Shown here in pieces: positions 44,497 to 56,400 of a stretch of DNA of 64,000 bases (within the stretch, counting starts at the first letter, position 1; each line of letters starts with the position of its first letter). The stretch is from Sipunculus nudus (Eukaryota > Annelida > Sipuncula > Golfingiida > Sipunculidae), in assembly GCA_026874595.1 (NCBI GenBank), contig CM049319.1:56616917-56680916 (forward strand). Direction: 5' to 3'. Made by a program: the position numbers and the translations under genes. Under the pieces are notes generated by a model. That model searched no databases. It saw only the letters and a list, made by a program, of their open reading frames with translations, and was not told the DNA's origin.

Positions 44497-47400
44497 CTGC
44501 AGTGTAACAATCATTGGTATTAATCATATATATTTGTTATTAACCAGCTTGTTTGGTATTGCCTTCATAATACGGGGGACATATTGGCCGATACGAAGGT
44601 AATACCAGATATCCTGGTTCATGAGTTTTATTGAACAGCCAAACATTTTTTTCCCCAATTTTTGTTGTTGTTGGAAGTACTGGTAACCATCTCTATTTTT
44701 TGTAATGCAAGCTCAACTAAGCATATGTACATCTGCAGAATTCTATTCCATTGGCACGGCAGTATCACATGCTTACTCTCATTTTATATCTTGGTTTTAA
44801 CTGGGGCCAAGTCCTGTTGATAACATGGGTAGCTGGTTAATAATATTCTATCATAAGGCAAATACACATGTATCCATTAATGGTAATAGCCATCTGATAT
44901 AACCTTACATATTTCAAATATCAATGCCGGTGGGCGGATGAAATTATTGATGACAGGAATCAATATAAATATATTTATTGTTGGTTCTGCATGAAATACT
45001 GCAAGCTCTATAGAATATAACCAGAACTTTACACAAGTTCTTATACATCTTTATATGTATATAAAAACTGTTTTTATTCAACTACAAAAGACCTATTTTG
45101 AGGCAATACAGAGTCTAATGAGCAAATTCACATTCTGTATATGTTTTAAAGATCTTCTTGTCATAAAATATCAATACCCTGATAAACAAATCCAGTCTGC
45201 TGATCGATTTGTTTAGCACCCCTAACAAGACAGCCTTACAACTTCCTATATGCTATAAAGATATTTCATTAATACTGAATTTATACTGATACTTCATTTA
45301 TATATTAATTTCACTGCATAATAATGTGAATAATCATGTTATGTTTAAATAAATGTGCTGATATTTTTTAATTTCTAATATATAACTTTTGATTGAGTAT
45401 TTCATTTGTTCTAACTTTCAGGATACATACATAAAATACATACAACAATTTACTCCAGAAATGAAGTTCAGGTAATATTCTGCTTTTTGAGGTCTGATGT
45501 GGATGTGTGGAGTGTCTGTTGTACTTGGCTGAGTAAAACAATAAGCATAATACCTTTTTAAATGGCAAATGTAAAACGGTTTCACACTATTTTGAAAGTA
45601 AATTTAGCATTCACACAGCAATCCAAAGCATTTTCAATCTGTTTTGGCCAAAACTTTTGAATCCAGCTCAGAAGGTAGTTTCAAACTGTTTCAAATTCGT
45701 ATTAAATTATCCTCTTCGTTAAAGTGCAGTGTGACTACTAAATTTACATTTCAAACAGTTCAGACCAAGTTTTGAAGCAGCAACTTAGTCACAGCAAAAG
45801 AATGAATGCTTGTGCCAACATATTGTTGCATTGCTTCACACAAAAAATGTGGATCTCACTCACTGCCACTAAATGCCCATCTGCCACAATACCTTCTGAA
45901 ATCAATTTGATGCATCTGCATTGCCTAAAACGTTTAAAAACCATTTTGTCTGTGAAAATGGTATAATGTTGTCTGATTATTGCCTAAACTGATCATGTGG
46001 ATGCTGTGAATGCTCAGAGAAAAGAAAGCTGAAGTTCATCTGGAGCTTCTGTATCATGTATAGTAATTATGGTGTATGTAATAAAACCTACCAAAAGCAA
46101 TCATTACCTGGAGTGAAATGAACAAGCTCTGGGTCAGAGGTCAACTTGTTCTGGCATATAAAACCTATGACAAAATCTTTGTTGTCTGCTGCTGTCTGGA
46201 CAGATGCTGTAAAATAATTATAGACATTATCAGTTGTGTGGGCCAACTCTGACCATTATCCCTTTGTAGTATCCTAAAGGAGGGCAAAGTACAGTTACAG
46301 AAATGGATGTTTATTCAATTTTCACTTACCTACTAAAGCATTAGAACTACAGCTATCAACAAGTGTTGTTTCAAAAAGATTTCCAAAACATTGATCCTCC
46401 CATGAGAGATTGACATTTTGCACCAAGAATCACTATATGTGTCTATTTGTATTTATTTAGACATATTTTAAACCTCCTACTCAGGGTGAATTGTATTTTA
46501 ATCAGAACCAAAGTCCAAAAGTTTAACATTTTACAAAAGAATTTGCAGTCTTGTATTTTTATTCATAAAAACATAAAAAAAGGACATACATTAATTTTTA
46601 CCTTTAGTATAATCTCCCGTTGCAAGGTTTCCTTTTGAGCTCATTTCAGCTATCATTAGACAAGCTCTGCTCTTAGGTGTACCAACCTGAAACACAAAAC
46701 TGTTATTGTTAAATTATGATCTAAATTCATTACATCACTGGAAATTACTAGGGCTGTAAATATACATTACAGTTTTAATTGTCTATTACAGGTGATAACA
46801 GGCAACTGACCCAGCATGTTACCAGCTGATAACAGGTAGCTCAGCCCATGGAATAAAATAAATTATTGAGCCCTTATCCAGGCTTCCTTTTATAAGATAT
46901 ACTGGCCTGTTGTGTCTGTATCAGCCTACTGGGGTGGATTAGAAGCAAGCATGCTGATCACTGGGATGAAATGGACAATACTTGTTGTACCTTGGATGTG
47001 TGATGCTGTAAGCTTGTATGTCATTCTGTATCAGAGATGTTAAACAAGTGACCCATGGGTCATGACGCTCAGCTGCCAAGCATGACCTGTGACATCATGG
47101 ATTGAGATTCACAACTTCCAGTCAAATTTTGAAGAACCAATTTGCCAATTTGTTGAAAATTTTCTATGACAACAGAAATATATATCACCTATGTCTGGTT
47201 AAAACACAGTGAATTGATGGTCTGAGGAAAATGCATGATTGTTAAGCTATCAGGAATTATTCAAACAGCTTGCTTGAAACCTGTCAGTCTCAAAAGGAAC
47301 ACCACAAAGGGCAAATATAAGATCAAAATATATAGCAAAAATCAAGGAAATACATGCAAGAATTATTGAGAAACAGGTGTTTCTGTATGAATTTTTATTC

Positions 47401-50400
47401 AATACAAGCCAACTGTACTGCACTTTTATAAATGATAGTAATATTTATTCAGAAATATTTGACCCAATCCTTTACAAGATTACATAAATATACATCCAAC
47501 TGCATTCACTTTAACTAAGGAATTAAAAGATGGTTGCCTGGTCGCCATACTGGACTTCTGACAAGTCTGAAATCAGACAACAAAAATTCTCTAAATCAGA
47601 CCAAACATTAAAGAAAAATTACTGAAACTGCCCTGAAGAAAGAATTTCTAAGGTGGCTAACTGGCAGACATAATGGATTTCTGACAAGTATGACATTTGA
47701 ACATTTGATATCCCACATTCTCCAATAAGAGACCAAACTTGGGGCAAATTATCTAGTAATAAATGCCCAAAATAATTCAAAAGGCATGTCCAGGCCCTCA
47801 TATTAGATTTATAGATATGCAATTGTAAAAAGTGTAAGTCCAATATTTTTTATTATCACTCTGCTTTTCAATGGGGTCAGCAGGGTAGGTAAACTGCCAA
47901 ACCTGAAAGAAAGGAAATGCAGAAAGCATGACTAAGAGTCTTTAAATAAAACAAAAAGCCATCCTAAATCAAGGTACACATCCACATATTATGAGAACAA
48001 ACACTTGCTTTTATATGTGGTGATATATATTAAAATATTCAGATACCTAGGAAACTAAGTTTATTGCTAGGATTCCATAAAATAAACTGCAAAATGTTCC
48101 CATCATCTTATAAATCAGTAGCTAAACCTTAATACTATACTCTCAAATTCTTAATGCCGGGCTGAAGCATTCTGACAACAGTGTTTTTGTTATGAAGTAA
48201 GAGGTACTTATCACTGAGCCTTATCACTTAATAGGCTGATACAAAAGGGAGTCATATGTCACCAGTGTCACTCACAATTACAGCCACACATGGAGATGTA
48301 CCAGCTGGAGTGGGATGGTTATATATACAAGAAAAATAGAGATGGTCTATAAAATAAGTAATAGTGAACATCCCTGACCTATGACCTTGGCCTTTTGCCC
48401 ATATATCAACTGGATTCTCTCTAAATGATGGGTAACTACTGACCACTTAAATCTGGTGTAATTACTTGGCAACCAATGGGTGAATAACTTTGACCTGCAA
48501 CCTTTAACCTGCTGACCAGCTGACCCCAAAATCAATAAGTTATTTATTCAAGCAAAAAGACCCATAAATATGAAATTTGAGTCAAACTGAGTTATGCATA
48601 GATGTGGCATATGTGAAAGACTGAAGGTTTGGGTTGAACAGTTACACTTTAAATATGCTCACAAGCATTTAGAACAATTAAATATTGTGACCTTGACCTT
48701 TGACTTTTTGACCTCAACATCTATAGGCTTCTTCCCTTATTGGTAGGTAAGCCATATATGACAGATGGAAGGTACAGATTGAAAAGTTTGCCTGAAAATG
48801 ACTCCACGCAAGAAGTGGGTGCTGTGAACTTGACCTTTGACCTCAAAATCAACAGGTCTTTTCCCCTGTTGGCAGAGAAGTGATATCAGTGCTGGAAGGT
48901 TTGGAATGAAAAGTCTAGCTTGAAATGTGTCCACTACCTTTTCAAAGAAGTGGATCCTGTGACCCTGACCTTTGACCTTGTGACCTCAAAATCTATAGGA
49001 TTCTTCTCCAACTTAGTAGGTGAGCTATATGTGAAAGATCAAAGAATTGGGATGAAAGGGTTGGCTTAAAATGCATCCACAGGCTTTTCAAAGAAGAGGC
49101 TCCTGTGACCTAGACCTTTGACCTTTTGACCTAAAAAAAATTATGGTTCTTCCCGTGTTGGTAGGTGAGCTGTATGTGAAAGATGGAAGGTTTGGGATGA
49201 AAATTTTGTCTCAAAGAGTTATTTCTGGGGGGTGCAAACACACCCCATAACTTCGAGAATATAGGTCGCAGTGACCTAATTTCAGGTTTGCAAGGAGATC
49301 TTTTCATAACCTCTAAGACTGCATAGGGTTCATGGCCCTAGCCCCTACGGTTACGATTTGTGGCCTGCTAACGGCCGGACGAACGGCCGGACGGACAGAC
49401 AGAAGGACGCCGGACAAAGACCCATCGCTATAGCCCAGCATGACTGAAAGTCAGCTGAGCTAAAAATTCTTACCTTTATAATTATTGTGCTTAGGGAGTA
49501 TTGCCAGTGTATTGTGTTAGATCACTTAATGAGAAGCCAAGAAACATTGAGTGACTCTAAGTCTGCCAAAGGTAAATGACTGAAAAAAAAAAGAGGTAGG
49601 TGGCTGGTAAAAAAGAGCAGTCTTCTTTGAAATAAAGAGTGACAAAAAGAGTAAAATTCCCCTTTTTTTATCACAAACTTAACAAAGATGTGCTTCACAT
49701 ACTAAATATGTGTTTACATATTGCGCCAAAAGTCAGAAACATACATCCCACATCCCCCTACATGAAGATAAGGGCATTCTCCACACATTGTGACACATTA
49801 TAGACCTCTGCTCATAAAACAATTGCCAAGTGTCACTTTTCTTGTTCTAACCAGACTGTTATATAACAGCTGAGAAATGTTAAATATTTAAATTATTTAT
49901 TGAAAAAAGAATAAAAAAGAGTGCTGCTAAAAACAGAGAGAAAAAGAATGATTAGTGTCATTTTCAGTAAATCCTCAAAAAAAGAGTGACTCTTTTTAAA
50001 AATAGTGATTTGGCAGGCCTGGGGTCACTCTATACCGTTGATAAAATGCACAGTTAATTAAAAAAATAAGATGAAACTTTATGATTGTGCCTTTATAGTG
50101 CTCCTCTTGTAGCTGTACTAGCTTGTGAGTTTTTGTAATTTCAATTTCTTTCAAGTACCAATATAAGAATTCATACAAGGAATAGTATTACTTGACTACC
50201 GTAAAATCTCCACTTAAAACCGCGGTTTAATCAAGAAATTCAAAATCTTGATATCAGGTTGATTTCCTGAAAGCACTGTGCGGTTTATACTAGAAGGGTT
50301 TCCTGAATATCTTCCTGACAGACATCGTTTTTGGGCCGGCGCGTGGGCGATAATATTGCAACTTTCGAAGGCTGTTCTTAGCATGCATGGGAGCCGTGTG

Positions 50401-53400
50401 TAAATGTATTATTTACGATTATTTGTTATTTATAAATTAAATATTGCTGATAAGTTTTCGTGTGATATATAACTTGTTATAAAATCTTGGTAATTGTCAC
50501 CAAATAATACGTTTACAACAACCCTGCTGTTACACACAGCGGTCCACTTCGTTGGGCATGGTCAAGCAAAATTGAAATAAAAGCCTACTTTAAACCCATT
50601 TGCGGCATTATTTAGCAATGATTATTTGTTTAAAACGTAAAATGAATATAAAGCTGACATCGTAAAGAGTCACACAATGGCAGACGATCGTTTTAAAATC
50701 AAGTTTGAGTGCCACCATGTGCTGAAACACCCCGGTATTCTGCTAAGAATATTTTGAACGGCTGTAAGCGGTGGGTGGTAAATAGAACAGCCACCTATTT
50801 CGTCCCAGCGTGCCTTGCGCGAACACTGCCTTGACAAAATGGCTCTCCACACGGAAACTTTCTTCAGGAAAAAAACTTGCTAACCCGGACTGGCCACTTA
50901 AATTTTACCTTAAAATCACTCGTTTTCAAGCGTCATGTTTCCTATATGTGCGTATCTCTAAAAGGTAACTTCAGTACTTCGATATTTAGTTAAGTTGACC
51001 AGCGATGTTTTCAAACGCACCAGCAAATTGTGACATGGAGCGATGTCAACGTACGATGTGACGAAGATAATACCGAAGTAACCGTTATGAAAATGATTTG
51101 AATCTTCCGAGTAATTCCAGAAAATGGAATTTTCATCAAAAATTAAGATTTCAAAATATTACTTTTAGAATTAAAATATACAGTGACTTGAAATGGATCA
51201 GCAGAATATTTTTTCCAAAATATAATGACAAATCAGTAGCAAACAAGAATACGGCACGGAATATAAAATCTGTATAAACAGGCAGAGGTTCACCGGCACT
51301 TACGTCTTCCCAAACTTCATGCTTGAGTGACCCTGCAAAAAAGTGTTATGATGTGTTTAAATAAAATGCCCAAGGAATTTTTAATGTGGACAGGAATGGC
51401 CGAGTCGCAACCTACGCGTGTTCATTTCTAGATGATTGCTTGATTGTGTCTTTTGTCAAATCATTCCGTAGCGAAAGTTGGTGCGGTTTTAAAGGGGGGT
51501 TCTTAGTATTTGAGCCCCTCGCGGTGTCTCACCTGGAATTTCGGCGAAGTCTTGGTGCGGTTTTAATCGGAAGTGCGGTTTTAAGTGGAGATTTTACGGT
51601 ATCATGCTTTCAAGACCAACTTTTTGACCATAACAGTAAACTCAAGTCCATTTTTATATACACCTTAGAACTGAAATAAATTTTAGAACTGAATTTTATT
51701 CTGGCCATGGTTAGTGATTTTTTGACAAGCTGGAAGTTTTACAGTTTGCTAGTCCATATGCATAACTTATGGGATTTGAAGACCCACAAAAAGCCCCTGG
51801 AGGTTTGAACTTAAAGACCTCTGACCATACAATATCCTGGTTCATACAAATGGCATCTCACCTCTTTGAGTCCCTGGACTACACCTGGTCCTGGAACAGC
51901 GTGAGCGTTAGTGATGTCAGCCCAGTCCGCTATTCTGTACACTCCCTGGCTGTACTGATGTTTAACTGTGTTACCTATATCAGCAAATTTTCTGGAAAAA
52001 CAAATAGTGATAAAAACTATAGGAGAGTTAGTTATGTGTCACAGAATCTAATATCTCTATTTATATTAATACTTTCAAAATCTCAAGACAAAAGTTTCAT
52101 GGTGAATTGTTAGGATATCTGAAAGTAAAATTACAAGTTCATAGCACTCATGTTAAAACCATAGTATTATTTACGGACATCCACATGAATACATAACAAA
52201 GCAATTTAAATATAGCTGCATTTATTCAGGCTCCTCATAACCAGTTTAATACTTGCTTTGATGAGAAAAATTTAAAAAAAAATCACTAAACTGGGCTATT
52301 ATATTCAACACTTTTCCTTCACATTTGGATACAATTCCAAAAAATCCTTTAAAAACAAAATAGAATGATTTATACAGAAACATTTAAACATATGTTTATT
52401 TTTACATTCAATAAGGTATGTGAAGAAATGTGGACTTTTGTAGCCAAACTGTAAGGAAAAAAATTGTGTATGGCAAGTGAAAGCTAAAAGTCACTTGCCC
52501 AAAGATCACCACTAACATGCATAATACATCTGTCTTGTGTTTTGTGACCTCAAACCTTATTAAATATAAATTATTTTGCGTAAATATTTTTGCTAAAATT
52601 TCTGTTGAGTTTCATCAAATTCATCATATTCTAGACATTATTGTGGCAACACCACAAAGCAGCCTCATGATCTCTGACCTAAAAAAATGTTGATTAGCCC
52701 ATAATCCAACTCAGGCAAGATAATCTATTGGTAAGTAGTTATAACGACTTTCATGAAAATCTATCAAAGCCCTGGTAGGATTTTGAGGCGAGACTAAAAG
52801 TAAATGGACTTATTGACAGACAGAATGTTGTTTTATCAAAATACGTCCTGTCATAAACAGGCATACATTAAATAGTTTATGTTAAGCTTTGGATGTGAGA
52901 GGTCATAGGATGGTTGGTTTAATGTTACACTGAAACAGGGAGAACAGGTCATCTATACTGCACTTCTAGCCTACCTGTCTTCAAACAATAAGAATTTGTG
53001 TTTTTCAGCGATCTGCTTCAGTTTGTTTATAACCTCTGCAGTGAAATCCTCCAGGATGTCAATATGTGTTTTCAAGACACATATGTTGGGACCTACTGCA
53101 TCAGCAAGCTGAAACAACAACAAGAATTGTAGATCCTTAGTCTGTCCATCCCCTCATGTCCACCGGTTTTTGCTATGAAAATTTTTATAAGTTACATTTA
53201 TTTAAGGGAAAAAATGGTAATGTACAGTAGAAGATTAAAGAGCTTTCTTTCGACAAGGTAAATAAATACCAACCTTTAACCTTTTTTAAAAAAAACAGGA
53301 TTTTTTTTAAATATGAGAAATCAGTCCACATTTCACAACATGTCAGCCCCACTTATGGCATTTACAGTCATTGGTCACATGCAAAAACAGCCTCAATTGA

Positions 53401-56400
53401 TATGACTAAATAACATAATGTAAACTCTAAAAAATATAACCACCCAAGACAAAGATAGCTACTCATGCAGCGACACATCTGATTTGTCATATCATTGTAA
53501 ACAGTCAGAAAACTTGTGAAACATAAACTAGAGATTTATAGTAAAATTCTTTGCATATTAGGTGGTCTTTTCCACATACTGAAACAGTTTTCTAGGAAAT
53601 TACTGAAGAAAATTATTTCCAAAAAAAAGGTGGACACACGTTGGGGGAACAGAGTACAGAAGCTCAACTGTTCATGTACAAATGTAATCCAATTTCTTGG
53701 AAATTATTGAGAAAATATAAACTTCATGAAAATGATCTCCAAAAAAACAGGTGGACACAGGTTGGTGGAACAGAGTACAGAAGCTCAACTGTTCATGTAC
53801 AAATGTAATCCATTTTCATGGAAATTATTGAAACTAGATGTGTGGAAACGACACGAATGCCCCTGCCTGGAAACATTTGTTAAATTTTGTAATATTTTTT
53901 AATTTCAGGAGGTGTCGTATGGTCAAAAGTAGGTCAACAAGGGCAAAATGCAAAGTTGATTTGTAACGGGTCATTATCAAGCAACACACCAAAAAACAGG
54001 CCATTATCTGCAGGCATTGTGAAAAAAGTCCATACATGTGCATTTTACATAAAAATTTCTGTCTTTCATAAAAATTTTTTATGTTCAGGATCTGTCATAT
54101 GGTCAAAAATAGGAGCCGTAAAACGGTCAAAAGTAGGTCAACTGGGAAGAAACGCGAACTCGATCTGTAAGTGGTTATTATGCACCCACAGACCAATCAT
54201 TACAGTATCTGTAAGCATTGCATTTCGAAACTAGAATATTAGCAATAGTCTGTACATGTGTATTTGTCATGGAAGTTTATATTTTTCATGAAATTTTCTA
54301 TGTTTAGGAGCCGTAAAGTGGTCAAAAGTAGGTCAACTGGGACAAAACCTGAACTTAATCTGTAACTGGTCTATAGCTGCCCACACACCAAAAATCAGGC
54401 TAATATCTGCAGGCATTGCAAAAAAAAAGTCCGTACACGTGTATTTGTCATGAAAATTTCTATTTTTCATGAAATTTTCTAAGTTTAGGAGCCGTAAAAC
54501 GGTCAAAAGTAGGTCAACTGCCAGGAAACGCGAACTGGATCTGTAACTGGTCATTATCTGCCCACACACCAAATATCAGGCTAATATCTGGAGGCACTGC
54601 GAAAAAAAATCCGTACATGTGTATTTGTCATTAAAAATTTCTATTTTTCATGAAATTTTCTAAGTTTAGGAGCCGTAAAATGGTCAAAAGTAGGTCAACT
54701 GCCACGAAACACGAACTCAATCTGTAACTGGTCATTATCTGCCAACAAAACAAAAATCAGGCCAATATCTGCAGGCATTGCGAACATAAGTCTGCACAAC
54801 TGTTTGATTTCGGAATGACGGAATGACGGACATGGGTTAAACTATGTGCCCCGGCCACTTTGTGGCGGGGGCATAAAAACACTAACTTGGAGAAAACTAT
54901 CTACAAAAAACAGGTTAACACAAGTTAGTAGAACAGACCACAGAAGCTCTACTATTCATGTACAAATGAAATCCATTTTCAAGGAAATTATTGAAATATA
55001 TAAACTTAAAGAAAATTATCTCCAAAAAAAAACGGTGGACACAGGTTGGTAGAACAGAGAACAGAAGCTCTACTGTTCACGTACAAATGAATTAAGAAAC
55101 AAAAACATCTCTGATTCTAAGATACACTAACAGGAATGACTATTAAGAGAAAAGTTTAACAAGCCATGGCTTGTTATCAACAGGATTGAGAGTCCCTGAC
55201 AATATGACATGTCATTCCAGGTTCATATCACTGCCCTGTAAATTTGGCTCATATAAGTGGGCTCATATCAGTATGCAGATTCGTGAATATGAGATTTTAG
55301 AAAAAATTTTATCCAGCAAGAATTGTTCCTCTGAACATTAAATGGAACCAACAGGCAAAGATGCTGAGCAAAACTGTAAATAACTGGGACAATGGAGCAT
55401 TGGAGGGGATTATTCAAATAAAGGAAATTAATGTGTTCTGTTTCAGGTAATGATCCAATTAACAAATCAAAATTTCTGCTTATGCAAAAACCAGAATTGA
55501 GAAACCACAAGACCTAGCCCCAAAAAATGGACTCGAAATTGGGCTCAGTCTCACTACACGGACAGGTCTTAAAATCCATATTACTGACAATAGCTTAGCA
55601 GACTGGGTCAGCTTAGCTTATTGGTCACTGATTACCTGGAGCAGCTGATCAGCCTTTGTCACATCGACAGAAAAGCATAGATTGGTTCTCTTCTCCTGCA
55701 TTAGACTGAATAGTTGTTGTGTGACAGGATGCTGACAGAGTGAAGCCCTCTCCTTGTAGCCCAGGACCTGGAAATTAAAACAAACCGAGGGTTTTGATTT
55801 ACATGCAAACATAAAAAATAGCCCCATTGATCCTGATACAGGATTAAAATCATTGCTATAACCAGCCTTGGTGGTAATTTGGTTATTGAGCTGGTGATCT
55901 TGGTTCAATCTGACAATATTATTGAGTACAGGTCCATGGGCTGTTTGGCAGAAGAAAGGAGCTAATTCATTAAATGGATATGTTATGGATATGTTATTAT
56001 TCAACCCTCTAGATGTCAGGTTTTAACTATTACACCACCATGCCCTAAATAAAAATCATCACATATATGCAATTATGTCCAAATTGTAGAGGTTAGAGAC
56101 CGCAGTGTCAATTTTTAACAGGACTGCCACAAGTGTTTGTATTTCAGAGGTGGCTGTAATATATAGGTGGCTGTATGGTGAGGTTTCACCTTCTTCATCC
56201 TCTTGGCTGATGGTTCCTCAGGTTTGGGACCGGCCTGGATCTGGTTTTGTGCAATGAACTGTTTGGTTTGCGCAGCGATGTCATCTGTGAGTTTCCCTGC
56301 AGCAACCAGTACATCCACAAGTTGACTCAGACCACAAACACTGAAAGAAGGGGGTAACAAGTGGCTTATTAGGTTGACTCTGATCAAGGGCTGGGGTCAA

